64,000 bases of DNA from Bufo bufo (lineage: Eukaryota; Chordata; Amphibia; Anura; Bufonidae). Position 1 is the stretch's first letter; every line of letters starts with the position of its first letter. The notes beneath the pieces are model-generated. The model made no database searches. It was given only the letters and a program-made list of their open reading frames with translations, and was not told the origin of the DNA. A program made the position numbers and the translations under genes. The stretch lies in NCBI RefSeq assembly GCF_905171765.1, contig NC_053391.1:656241750-656305749 (forward strand), given 5' to 3'. This document shows, piece by piece, positions 34,493 through 45,393 of this stretch.

Positions 34493-34560
34493 GGCAGTAA
34501 GGGAGCTGGTGTTAGCATCCCTGGTTGTCTAGGGCAGTGAAGGGGTTCGTGTCAGTTTCC

Positions 34561-35041
34561 CTAAGGCTACTTTCACATTAGGGTTTTCCTTTCTGCTATT
34601 GAGATCCGTCATAGAATCTCAATACCAGAGGAAAACGTTTCAGTTTTGTCCCCATTCATTGTCAATGGGGACAAAACTGAACTGAACAGGATGGAGTTAA
34701 CCAGAATGCTTTCGGTTGGTTAGGTGGCATTACCATGCAGGACAGGAAAACACCGCAAGCAGCGTTTTTCAGTGCATCATGGGATGCGGAGCAAGACGGA
34801 TCTGTCATGACACACAATGTAAGTCAATGGTGCCAGATCCATTTTCTCGGACACAAAATAAAACAGATCCGTTCCCTATTGACTTACAATGCTTTTAGAG
34901 ACGGATCCGTCATGGCTATTGTAGAGATAATACAAATGGATCCGTTCATAACGGATGCAGACGGTTGTATAATCCTAACGGAAGCGTTTTTGCTGATCCA
35001 TGACAGATCCAGCAAAAACACTGATGTGAAAGTAGCCTAAG
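34561..35041. mobile_element. Foldback MITE, ACTTTCACACTAGCG family
   Basis: AAGGCTACTTTCACATTAGG and TGATGTGAAAGTAGCCTAAG are complementary. Interior CATTGTCAATGGGGACAAAAC and repeated ACGGATCCGT. Inserted in a tandem array. Confidence 0.75.
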
Positions 35042-35269
35042 GCAGTAAACCAGCTGGTATTGGCATCCCTGGTGGTCTAGGGCAGTAAAAGGGTTAATGC
35101 CTGGTGGTCTAGGGCAGAGAAGGGGTTAATTCCTGGTGGTCTAAGGCAGTAAAGGGGTTCGTCCCAGTATTCCCAGTGGTCTAGGGCAGTGAAGAGGTTC
35201 AGGTCAGTTTCCCTAAGGCAGTAAATGAGCTGGTGTTAGCATTTCTCGTGTTTTAGGGCAGTGATGGGG

Positions 35270-36374
35270 TTAAAGGGGTTGTCTCATCATGGACAATGGG
35301 GGCATATCACTAGGATATGCCCCCATTGTCTTATAGGTGCGGGTCCCACCGCTGAGACCCACACCTATATAGAAAACGGAGCCCCGCAAGTGAAGCAGGG
35401 CGCACTGCGCATGAGCAGCCATCCTCCATTCATTCTCTATGGGGCCGGAGAAAATAGCAGAGCTCTGGCTCGGCTATTTCCGTCGGCCCCAAAGAAATAA
35501 ATGGGAGCGGGGTCCGCGCATGCGTAGTACGCTCCCATTCACTTCTATGAGGAGCCTGATTGGTGGTGGCTGGACCAGAGTCCTCCAGCCACCACCTTGT
35601 GGGTCTCCGTTTTCGATATAGGTGGGGGTCCCAGCGGTAGGACCCGCACCTATAAGACAATGGGGGCGTTGTCACGAACATATTGAGACATACGGATGTC
35701 CCGGCGACAGTGAGTGGCAGAAGATCTGTGAGACTGGCAGCACGTGGTTTGATCTGACAGGTGTTCCTTGTGGATCAATAGGCGTCTGTGTTGTGTCTGG
35801 TAATGGCCACACCCCTTGCCTCCAGGTGTTGCTTATGTGGTCATATAACCTTCCTTATTTATAGTTGCTTCTCCCACAATGCTGTGCGGTTTATAGCTTC
35901 TGTGCCTGTGGATTGTTTGTGGTTGGATCTCGGCTGAGTTCCTGGTGCTTCTATAGCCTCTTTGAAGTTAAGTCTTTTCTTTCCCTTTTGTATTTTGTTT
36001 GGGTTCTCTGAGTTGCATTTCCATATTGTTTGTATTAGGCCTGTAGGAGACTCCTGTTCGTCCTTACTTTTGGAGTAACAGGTAGTCTCGTCCCTGCCAT
36101 TAGTACCAGGGTCCTATAGGGCTAGATAGGACTCTAGGTATTCCTGTGTATGAACACACCTACCTCTGGGGTCTGTTCATACTGGTAGTCAGTCAGGATT
36201 TTGGTTAGGGTTTTCACTAGGAGGTGTCCTTTTTCCTTCCCTGGTTCTCAGGCCTGATTTCCTGTTTCCCTCTTCCCTCCTATACTCGGTGTGGTGTTTC
36301 CCTCCCACATCGAAGCATGACAGGCAAATCCTAGCGATATGCCCTCATTGTCCATGATGAGACAACCCCTTTAA
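35270..36374. mobile_element. TTAA-type MITE split by a solo LTR
   Basis: TTAAAGGGGTTGTCTCATC at the left and GATGAGACAACCCCTTTAA at the right. The interior palindrome GACAATGGGGGCATAT is interrupted at 35670-36322. Family of 23719-24134. Confidence 0.8.
35670..36322 (+). mobile_element. Probable solo LTR
   Basis: 653 bp from TGTCACGAACATATTG to ACATCGAAGCATGACA, with perfect TGTCA/TGACA inverted tips. Flanking pentamers GGCGT and GGCAA are each one base from the uninterrupted family sequence GGCAT, consistent with a 5-bp target duplication. TTATTTATAG at 35855 could be the TATA signal. No internal retrotransposon remains. Orientation is inferred from the TATA position. Confidence 0.65.
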
Positions 36375-37112
36375 TGCCTAGAGGTCTAAGGCAGTAAAGG
36401 GGTTCATCCCAGTATCCCCGGTGATCTAGGGCAGGGAAGGGGTTCATGTCAGTATCCCTGATGGTCTAGGACAGTGAAAGTGGAAAATATCAGTATCCCT
36501 GGCGGTCTATGGTAGTGAAGTGGGAAATGTTAAAGGGCTTTTCCGATACAACAGCAAAATATTAAAGAGGTCATGTGACCACCATTGTCAATCACAGGCA
36601 TCAGTGGTCAGATGTACAAGAATGGCACATCACTGCTGAGGCGTTTCTATGGTGGTCTAGGGCAGTTAAGGGATTTATTTCATGATCCCTGGTGGAGGGC
36701 AGTGAAGTGGTTAAAATTGTGTCCAGTGGTTTACTCAACCCTCCAGGCCCCGATCCTGGTTATAACACTGCTGGACATTGATCATAGAGATGAGGGCAGG
36801 GAGAGGACAAAGAGGACTGTGCCTCCATACAGTGTGGGTCTGTAATACACTTACAGTGAGGACGAGGCTAAGGTATTGGCTGGCACAGCATTACATCATC
36901 ATGGGGTACTTTTACTTTTTGTAAAGATCCAATTACCACAGTCTACCCCCAGGTGGATGTCTGAACGAAACACCACTGAGGGTTAAAACGGGGCGATGGG
37001 GTTTCTATTGGGTGGTACATGGGCTTACTTACTGTTAATATCAGGCACGGGGGTTACTAATGTGAAACGTAAAGGGCATGCTTATGTGGGAATAAAGGGG
37101 AAGGATGCTAAT

Positions 37113-38178
37113 CAGGGCCATCTTTAATATTGATTGGACCCTGGGCAAAAATGTACTTGGGCCCCCTGGATCCCGCCTTCCCACACCTTAGCAGGCAATC
37201 ACGCCCTCCACCACAACACACACACAAAATCCACACATCTGGTAGAGTACAGTGAATGACTGTAAATACTTCCAGTTCTGAAGACTCCAGCGGCTCAGGA
37301 TCAGTGCTCTGGGCAGCTGGGCTCAGGCTGGAAGTAGGCACCGCTCTGCAGGAAGGAGACCAGGGCTCGGCTCACCCTAGTGTTACAGTGCACCCCAGCA
37401 CCCCACAGTATGCAGTATAGCACCCTATAGTATACAGCACCACACAGTATGCAGTATAGCACCCTATAGTATACAGCACCACACAGTATGCAGTATAGCA
37501 CCCCACACTATACAGTACCCCACAGTATATAGTAGAGCAGTATAGCAGCCCACAGTATACAGCACCCCACCGTATACAGCACCCCAAACTATACACGATA
37601 CAGCACCCCACACTATACAGTACAGCAGTATAGCACTCCACACTATACAGGCTCCCCCACAGTATACAGGCTCCCACACAGTATACAGGCCCCCCACACA
37701 GTATACAGGCCCCCCACACAGTATACAGGCCCCCCACACAGTATACAGGCCCCCCACACAGTATACAGGCCCCCACACAGTATACAGGCCCCCACACTAT
37801 AGAGTAGTTTACAGTATATTAGTATAACAGGCCCTGTCACCTTTTTCTGATGTAATCTTCACAAAAAAAGCCAAACTTCTCCTGCAACACTCCTGATAGG
37901 ACCTGTGATGACCTCATAGCCATGTGACCAGTAATATTGCTAGGTTACTGGTCACATGGTGATGATGTCATCTAAGGTCCTAGATCACAGCTGAGCTCTC
38001 ACAGTACGCTGGCTGGACTCAGTGCGCAGGCATGGCATGGCAGCACCTCCTGTGTAGCTGACAGCCTGACACCCGGGGCAGTAGCTAGCAGGGCTCAAGA
38101 GGCAGCTGCCTTGGGCCCCCCAGGAGCAACTGGGCCCGGGGCAGCTGCCCCTTTTGCCCCTAGGTAAAGACGGCCCTG
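37113..38178. mobile_element. hAT-type non-autonomous element with 8-bp TSD
   Basis: Flanked by ATGCTAAT at 37105-37112 and 38179-38186, an exact 8-bp duplication. Ends CAGGGCCATCTTTAAT and AAAGACGGCCCTG are inverted (CAGGGCC). The subterminal GGGCCCCCTGG/TTGGGCCCCCCAGG also mirrors. Inside is an ACAGTATACAGG microsatellite-like array. No transposase ORF. Confidence 0.92.
37386..37800. repeat. GTATAC-rich tandem array inside hAT element
   Basis: Irregular units of CACCCCACAGTATACAGCA at the left, passing into regular 19-20-bp units CAGGCCCCCCACACAGTATA at 37660-37795. It probably expanded from the element's own sequence. Confidence 0.85.
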
Positions 38179-39020
38179 ATGCTAATGTGAGATGTAAAAG
38201 GGGAACATTAACCACCTCAGCTCCCCTAGCTTAAACACCCTTAATGACCAGGCCACTTTTTACACTTCTGCACTACACTACTTTCACCGTTTATTGCTCG
38301 GTCATGCAACTTACCACCCAAATGAATTTTACCTCCTTTTCTTCTCACTAATAGAGCTTTCATTTGGTGGTATTTTATTGCTGCTGACATTTTTACTTTT
38401 TTGGTTATTAATCAAAATTTAACGAAATTTTAGCAAAAAAATGAAATTTTTCACTTTCAGTTGTAAAATTTGTCGAAAAAAACGACATCTATACCGTATT
38501 TTTCGCCCCATAAGACGCACTTTTTCCTCCCCAAAAATGGGAGGAAAATGCCCCTGCGTCTTATGGGGCGAATGCTGACAGTTTAACATCGCTGGACGCG
38601 ATGTACGGAGCGGGGGCTGGGGGAGGGACTGGCAGGAGGAGCTGGGGGCCGGCAAAAGCGGCGGGGCGGTGCGGTCACTGTACTATAGCCCCGCCCCACC
38701 GCTCCGGTATTCTAATATAAAATGTATTTTTTGAATTAAAAGTTATTAAACATGCCCCCCTCACTCCTAATAGTACCGTATATCCTAATTGCTTCTGTAT
38801 AATGCCGGCAGGCAGGCCGGGCGGCAGCGTAACTCCCTGATGTCACGTGCCTGCGCCGCCTCCTTTATGAATGAAGCAGGCGGCGCAGGCAAGTGACGTC
38901 AGTGAGTGACGCGCCGGCTGCCGGCATTATACAGAAGCAATTAGGATATACGGTACTATTAGGAGTGAGGGGGGCATGTTTAATAACTTTTAATTCAATA
39001 ATACATTTTATATTTGTATA

Positions 39021-39205
39021 CTGGGGGGGCTGCGGGGGGGGGGGGGGGGCACATGGAATCTGTGGATGGCACAGTTAAGGGGTGGGGGTCTGTGGATGGC
39101 ACTGTTATGGGCTGGGGGGGGTCTGTGGATGGCACTGTTATGGGGTGGGGGGTCTGTGGATGGCACATATATAACAGTGCCATCCACAGACCCCCCCCCC
39201 CCCTG
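39021..39205. repeat. G-run and TGTGGATGGCACTG repeats
   Basis: A G-rich stretch at 39022-39049 (GGGGGGG and 17 further G) could form a quadruplex. Three units of TCTGTGGATGGCACTGTTAT follow, and then their inverse with C-runs. Confidence 0.7.
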
Positions 39206-39569
39206 TAACAGTGTCCGTCATCCACAGATCCCCCCATAAGTGTCCTTCATCCACAGATCCCCCCCATAAGTGTCCGTCATCCACAGATCCCCCCATAACA
39301 GTGTCCGTCATCCACAGATCCCCCCATAACAGTGTCCGTCATCCACAGATCCCCCCATAACAGTGTCCGTCATCCACAGATCCCCCCATAACAGTGTCCG
39401 TCATCCACAGATCCCCCCATAACAGTGTCCGTCATCCACAGATCCCCCCATAACAGTGTCCGTCATCCACAGATCCCCCAATAACAGTGTCCGTCATCCA
39501 CAGATCCTCCCATAACAGTGTCCGTCATCCACAGATCCCCCCCATAACAGTGTCCGTCATCCACAGACC
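39206..39569. repeat. Minisatellite, 31-bp unit
   Basis: About 12 copies of GTGTCCGTCATCCACAGATC + CCCCCATAACA, very homogeneous, in inverted relation to the TGTGGATGGCACTG units on its left. Homogeneity implies recent expansion. Confidence 0.92.
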
Positions 39570-41100
39570 ACCATTAGTTCCAAACCCACCAAAAGCACAC
39601 CTTTTGGTTAAAAAAAATATTTTTCTTATTTTCCTCCCCAAAAACCTAGCTGCGTCTTATGGGCCGGTGCGTCTTATAGGGCGAAAAATACGGTATATAA
39701 ATTTTTTTCTAAATTTATTGTTCTACATGTCTTTGATAAAAAAAAAAATGTTTGGGTAAAAAAAAAAATGGTTTGGGTAAAAGTTATAGCGTTTACAAAC
39801 TACGGTACAAAAATGTGAATTTCCGCTTTTTGAAGCAGCTCTGACTTTCTGAGCACCTGTCATGTTTCCTGAGGTTCTACAATGCCCAGACAGTAGAAAA
39901 AATAACACCATTTCGGAAAGTAGACACCCTAAGGTATTCGCTGATGGGCATAGTGAGTTCATGGAAGTTTTTATTTTTTGTCACAAGTTAGTGAAATATG
40001 AGACTTTGTAAGGAAAAAAAAATTAAAATCATCATTTTCCGCTAACTTGTGACAAAAAATAAAAAATTCTAGGAACTCGCCATGCCCCTCACGGAATACC
40101 TTGAGGTGTCTTCTTTCCAAAATAGGGTCACTTGTAGGGTAGTTATACTGCCCTGGCATTTTAGGGGCCCTAATGCGTGAGAAGTAGTTTGAAATCAAAA
40201 TGTGTAAAAAATGCCCTGTGAAATCTGAAAGGTGCTCTTTGGAATGTGGGCCCCTTTGCCCACCTAGGCTGCAAAAAAGTGTCACACATCTGGTATCGCC
40301 GTACTCAGAAGAAGTAGGGCAATGTGTTTTGGGGTGTCATTTTACATATACCCATGCTGGGTGAGAGAAATATCTCGGCAAAAGACAACTTTTCCAATTT
40401 TTTTTATACAAAGTTGGCATTTGACCAAGATATTTATCTCACCCAGCATAGGTATATGTAAAATGACACCCCAAAACACATTGCCCAACTTCTCCTGAGT
40501 ACGGAGATACCACATGTGTGACACTTTTTTGCAGCCTAGATGCACAAAGGGGCCCAAATTCCTTTTATGAGGGCATTTTTAGGCATTTGGATCCCAGACT
40601 TCTTCTCACGCTTTAGGGCCCCTAAAATGCCAGGGCAGTATAAATACCCCACATGTGACCCCATTTTGGAAAGAGGACACCCCAAGGTATTCAATGAGGG
40701 GCATGGCGAGTTCATAGAAAAAAAAATTTTTGGCACAAGTTAGCGGAAATTGTTTTTTTTTTTTTTTTTTTCTCACAAAGTCTCCCTTTCCGCTAACTTG
40801 TGACAAAAAATACAATTTTACATAAACTCGCCATGCCCTTCACAAAATACCTTGAGGTGTCTTCTTTCCAAAATGGGGTCACATGTGGGGTATTTATACT
40901 GCCCTGGCATTTTAGGGGCCCTAAAGCGTGAGAAGAAGTCTGGAATATAAAGGTCTAAAAAATTTTACGCATTTGGATTCCGTAAGGGGTATAGTGAGTT
41001 CATGTGAGATTTTATTTTTTGTCACAAGTTAGTGGAATATGAGACTTTGTAAGAAAAAACAAAAAATAAAAAAATATCAATTTCCACTAACTTGTGCCAA

Positions 41101-41815
41101 AAAAATGTCTGAATGGAGCCTTACAGGGGGGTGATCAATGACAGGGGGGTGATCAGGGAGTCTATATGGGGTGATCACCACCCTGTCATTGATCACCCCC
41201 CTCTAAGGCTCCATTCAGAGGTCCGTATGTGTTTTGCGGATCCATGGATCGTATCCGCAAAACACATACGGACATCTGAATGGAGCCTTACAGGGGGGTG
41301 ATCAATGACAGGGGGGTGATCACCCCATATAGACTCCCTGATCACCCCCCTGTAAGGCTCCATTCAGACGTCCGTATGTGTTTTGCGGATCCGATCCATG
41401 GATCCGCAAAACACATACGGACCTCTGAATGGAGCCTTAGAGGGGGGTGATCAATGACAGGGTGGTGATCACCCCATATAGACTCCCTGATCACCCCCCT
41501 GTCATTGATCACCCCCCTGTAAGGCTCCATTCAGACGTCCGTATGTGTTTTACGGATCCACGGATACATGGATCGGATCCGCAAAACACATACGGACGTC
41601 TGAATGAAGCCTTACAGGGGGGTGATCAATGACAGGGGGGTGATCACCCCATATAGACTCCCTGATCACCCCCCTGTCATTGATCACCCCCCTGTAAGGC
41701 TCCATTCAGACGTCCATATGTGTTTTGCGGATCCGATCCATGGATCCGTGGATCCGCAAAACACATACGGACGTCTGAATGGAGCCTTACAGGGGGGTGA
41801 TCAATGACAGGGGGA
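41101..41815. repeat. Array of alternating perfect palindromes
   Basis: At least four hairpins with arms GGCTCCATTCAGACGTCCGT and ATGTGTTTTGCGGATC around centres at about 41240, 41390, 41565 and 41740. They are separated by a second palindromic module of GGGGGGTGATCAATGACAGG and its inverse. The first module is the CACACGTCCGTA MITE terminus in tandem. Confidence 0.85.
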
Positions 41816-42214
41816 TGATCAGGGAATCTATATGGGGTGATCAGGGGTTAATAAGTGACGGGGGGGGGGGGTGTAGTGTGGTGCTTGGTGCTACTTATTA
41901 CAGAGCTGCCTGTGTCCTCTGGTGGTCGATCCAAACAAAAGGGACCACCAGAGGACCAGGTAGCAGATATATTAGACGCTGTTATCAAAACAGCATCTAA
42001 TATACCTGTTAGGGGTTAAAAAAATCGCATCTACAGCCTGCCAGCGAACGATCGCCGCTGGCAGGCTGTGGATCCACTCGCTTACCTGCAGTTCCTGTGA
42101 ACGCACGCGTTCACAGGAAATCTCGCGTCTCGCGAGATGACGCACGGATGCGTCCAGGAGGAATGAATCGACCACCGCCAGGACGCATCCGTGCGTTAGG
42201 CGGTCGGTAAGCAG

Positions 42215-42560
42215 TTAAAGAGGTTTTGTCACTTCAGCAAATAACATTTATCATATAGAGAAAGTCAATACAAGGCACTTACTAATGTATTGTGATTGTC
42301 CATATTGTCTCCTTCCCTGGCTGGATTCATTTTTCCCATCACATTACACAGTGCCTGTATCCAGGGGCAACGACCACCCTGCAATCCAGCAGGCCACCAA
42401 AGCGCCGCCCTCTTTGGTGGCTGGTATCATGGGAGTGCAGATAGGCACGCATGCGCAGTAGCTCCTGTTCCGGCTGCCTCGGATCGGCGCTGCAGTGGTG
42501 GCCGTAACTCGTGGAAACGAGCAGTGTATAATGTGATAGAAAAATGACTTTTGCCGTATA
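42215..42560. mobile_element. TTAA-type MITE, right end lost
   Basis: TTAAAGAGGTTTTGTCACTTC, then GTATTGTGATTGTCCATATTG and CTGGATTCATTTTTCCCATC, with the partner GTGTATAATGTGATAGAAAAATGA near 42520. Family of 19341-19779. It shares its left TTAA with the 4-kb element. Confidence 0.7.
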
Positions 42561-42686
42561 CTGCGGATCTTGGACTGATAAAAGTCAATGTGTCCACGTG
42601 ATTCACACGGCCGGTGTCCGTGCATTGCGTACGGCAATTCGTGGTCCACATCATGGGCGGCCTACGGTCGTGTGAATGAGCCCTTA
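42561..42686. repeat. CACACGACCGTA-family MITE, right part
   Basis: Ends CCTACGGTCGTGTGAATGAGCCCTTAA. The left terminus is missing. Internal TTCACACGGCCGGTGTCCG. Confidence 0.55.
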
Positions 42687-42890
42687 ATGTGAGACCCAAT
42701 GAGATGCTTATTTGCGACATAAGGGGACACTAATGGGACTTATGTGGGACGCAAGGAGAAGGACAATGATGTGAGACGCAAGGGGGGATGCTTATGTTGG
42801 ACACAAAGGGGATGCTTACGTGAGATGTAAGGGGGAGGGCGCTAATGTGAGACGCAAAGGGGGATGTTAATGTGAGCCCACGAGGGAAGG

Positions 42891-43530
42891 GGGGGGGTGC
42901 AATTGGGATAGTAAATGATTAACCCCATGTACCTCATATTAATGTTAGTCACCCCATGTGCCTTACATTAGTAATCCCTTCTTTTTGATAACTTACTGTG
43001 CCGCACAGCGCAGGCAGAGACAGAGACGGGCAGTTCAGGAATGCACCGCCAGTACTGTAGGTGGTCCTTGCTTCCTAAAGTGACGCATTTCGGCTGTGCC
43101 CCCTCTCTCTCCACCCTCTGCTTTATTCAGTTGGTGGCAGTGGTCAATGTCTCCACTCTCCCTCCTCTGCTGCAGCTAAGCGTGTGGTGGACCTAACCTA
43201 GTCCTTCCTTCACTGCCTGATGTCCTCACCACGATGACATGACTTTAGAAGCTGCACGGCCACACGCAGCAAAATGACTTCTTAATCCTAGTCCAGATAC
43301 CGGGGTCCAGACAACTGTTGTCCAGATTTAGTCCACGCTCCGTCACCCGAGCACTGGTGATCTAGAGGAAACGGGAAGCACCCGGAGCAGTGCAGGAATA
43401 CACAAGGATCAGGAGATGCGCGCTTCCTTGGACTGGTCCTATGTTCTAGCCCAGAAGCCTACAAGACACGGCAATGACATCAGACCTTCAGTGAGGAGTC
43501 TCATGGGAAACGTGGACTTGGAATTTCCCT
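42891..43530. other. No feature recognised
   Basis: Includes the C/T-rich stretch CCCCCTCTCTCTCCACCCTC near 43100. No gene or repeat was identified. Confidence 0.5.
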
Positions 43531-44036
43531 TAGGGTCCATTCACACGTCCGTTTTTTCTTTCCTGATCTGTTCCGTTTTTTGCGGAACAGATCTGGACCA
43601 GATCTGGACCCATTCATTTTCAATGGGTCCTGGAAAAAATCGGACAGCTCAATGTGTGCTGTCCGTTTCCGTTGTTCCGTTCCGCATGTCCGTTTAAATA
43701 TAAAACATGTCCTATTCTTTTTCGCAAAATTCGGATCCTGGTACAACACAAAGTCAATGGATCCGCAAAAAACGGAAGACATTCGGATGTCATTACGTAT
43801 GTCATCCGTTTTATGCGGATTCCGTTCCTGGAAATTACATTTTAATTTTTTTTAATTTTTTTTCAAAGAAATCCAAACAACTTTATTTGCTTATTGAAAT
43901 TTATACATGTTTCCGTTTTTTGCGGATCCGCAAAAAACGGATGACATACGGAAACATTTTCAGGAACAACGGATCCGCAAAAAACGGACCGAAAATCGGG
44001 ATATAGAAAAATACTGACGTGTGAATGTAGCCTTAA
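43531..44036. mobile_element. Foldback MITE, CACACGTCCGTT family
   Basis: AGGGTCCATTCACACGTCCG at the left and GACGTGTGAATGTAGCCTTA at the right. Dense TCCGTTTTTTGCGGATCCGC palindromes. Larger than average for the family. Confidence 0.75.
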
Positions 44037-45393
44037 GGAGGATTAGGGGAGATCTGCTCATGTAGTTATTTACCTTATGTACATCTTCTTCATGTTGGAC
44101 TCTACTGACCTGTTTTCAACATGTAAATCAATCCCTCTGGTTGGTTTACATCCTGTAGGTAGCACTTCCTGTTTCTGCATCCAACCAAACCCATGATGCA
44201 CTTCTCCTTCCTTTGCCACAGCTCCAGCACCGCCCCCAACAACGCCCAGCTAGTTTATAGCTCCTCCCACCCAGCTATATACTGTGGGGTTTCGCTCTGG
44301 TAGACAGGATTAGCGGACGCAGTATAGAGGCAACAACAAGTTCTGTGGATCAAACAGTTCAGTGTTTTATTCACACTTTAGGCAAGTGACAAAACAAGCA
44401 AAAAGTCACCTTGCGGTGTTGGTGGTAATTCACACCATGCGGCAATTCTGCATCAAAGAGTCCTTGCTGATAGCAGCGCCAACCTGTTTTCACGCCAAAC
44501 AGGTAGCAAGCCTTCATCCAGACACAAGGCTCCCAGATCCCAACACAGAGACCTCGCTTCTGAGCCCAGCTGCCTATTTAAGGACAGACAGGTGCTGCCA
44601 AAACCCGGATCAGCACTTGAAATCCAGTCCGGTATTTGACCTCACCTGGCTGTTAATCAGCTCAGCAGCACATGTTGGGAGGAAAATACCTGTTTTCCCA
44701 GACAGAACCTCTCACTGTGTCTCAATACATAGACTCTCCCCTATCACCGCCCTTATATGGACATAACATCACAGGAAATAAGACAGACCTGCATGGACCT
44801 GGTCATGTGACCACAGCCCAGAACGGGAAACGGGAGCAATAAAGGTAAAAGAAATACATTACAAAATTACATCGACCTTCATAAAGGATTATTTTAAAGG
44901 ATGTTGATGCAAACTGGAAAACCCCTTTAATATACGCTGTCTATATAGAACTTCAAACTTTTGGTCAGTTTCACGGAACATAGTACTGACATCAATAGGC
45001 CTATGTGTCACCTCATCTTTTAACCCTCTAAGTGCAGAAGGCTGTATTTCTAGCTCCCTAACAACCCGTGGAAAGCCCAGCCTGATGTATATTTGTGTCC
45101 CTCTTCGCCGGCACCATATTAATAATTCCTGCGTTATCTGCATTAATTGCAGATGAGTGACGAGGGCGGCCGGTAGATGGCGGATTGTCAGGTTACAGTG
45201 TGGGTTTCAGCACCGCAGGGCTGATGAATGCTTTATACTTTCTACAAGCATTAGTGTAACAAAAGGCCGTACACGATACCTTATCTTCCTAGAGTCACCC
45301 CTCACCCGCTCGTGCCCCAGCCGCAGTTTGATGGCAGGAAAATCATTGCAGGCAAAAAGATACACTTTTTTTTTTTTTTACTATGGAGAAGGT
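44037..45393. other. Unassigned; interspersed repeat likely
   Basis: 44270-44760 (TATATACTGTGGGGTTTCGC, then CAGTGTTTTATTCACACTTT) has the look of retroelement end sequence, with a 134-codon open frame of no known family. AAACCCCTTTAA at 44925 is a MITE right end. The rest is not identified. Confidence 0.35.

Larger units (their letters stand above)
34494..36720. repeat. Degenerate ~40-bp tandem repeat split by MITEs
   Basis: Units like GGTGGTCTAGGGCAGTGAAG + GGGTTCATGTCAGTATCCCT are found at 34494-34560, 35041-35265 and 36375-36715. The gaps are exactly the MITE 34561-35041 and the TTAA element 35270-36374, so one old array has been split twice. Confidence 0.75.
38492..39695. mobile_element. 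TA-flanked element, CCGTATTTTTCGCCC ends
   Basis: TACCGTATTTTTCGCCCCAT at the left is mirrored by TAGGGCGAAAAATACGGTA at the right, with TA at both borders. Arms AAGACGCAC and GTGCGTCTTA follow. Inside, an inverted pair at 38706-38832/38923-39017 (GCCGGCATTATACAGAAGC) flanks a CpG-rich loop, followed by G-runs and the 31-bp array. Confidence 0.75.
38208..42218. mobile_element. 4-kb TTAA-flanked composite element
   Basis: Left end TTAACCACCTCAGCTCCCC, right end GGTCGGTAAGCAGTTAA, whose complement TTAACTGCTTACCGACC resembles the left. TTAA on both sides suggests piggyBac- or Kolobok-type insertion. The interior is built of inverted modules (CACAAGTTAGTGAAATATGA, GCATTTTAGGGGCCCTAA, each in both orientations at 39.9-41.1 kb), a nested TA-flanked element (38492-39695) and the cruciform array at 41101-41815. 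No transposase frame was found, so it is non-autonomous. Confidence 0.7.
36985..42890. repeat. Degenerate tandem repeat split by three insertions
   Basis: Short units like AATGTGAGACGCAAAGGGGG + ATGCT appear at about 37045-37112, 38179-38207 and 42687-42890. Between them lie the hAT element 37113-38178, the 4-kb TTAA element 38208-42218 and MITEs up to 42686. This reads as one original array, expanded from under 0.4 kb to about 5.8 kb by insertions. Confidence 0.7.

Noticed and set aside
37301..37840. Cys/Tyr/Gly-rich ORFs on the minus strand
   Set aside because: Translation of the GTATAC-rich array; several frames are equally open, as expected of a short repeat.
41101..41815. CRISPR-like regular repeat pattern
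   Set aside because: The units are palindromic MITE termini with no unique spacers, in a vertebrate genome.
44362..44766. 134-codon plus-strand ORF
   Set aside because: No recognisable domain; sequence context looks like an interspersed repeat.
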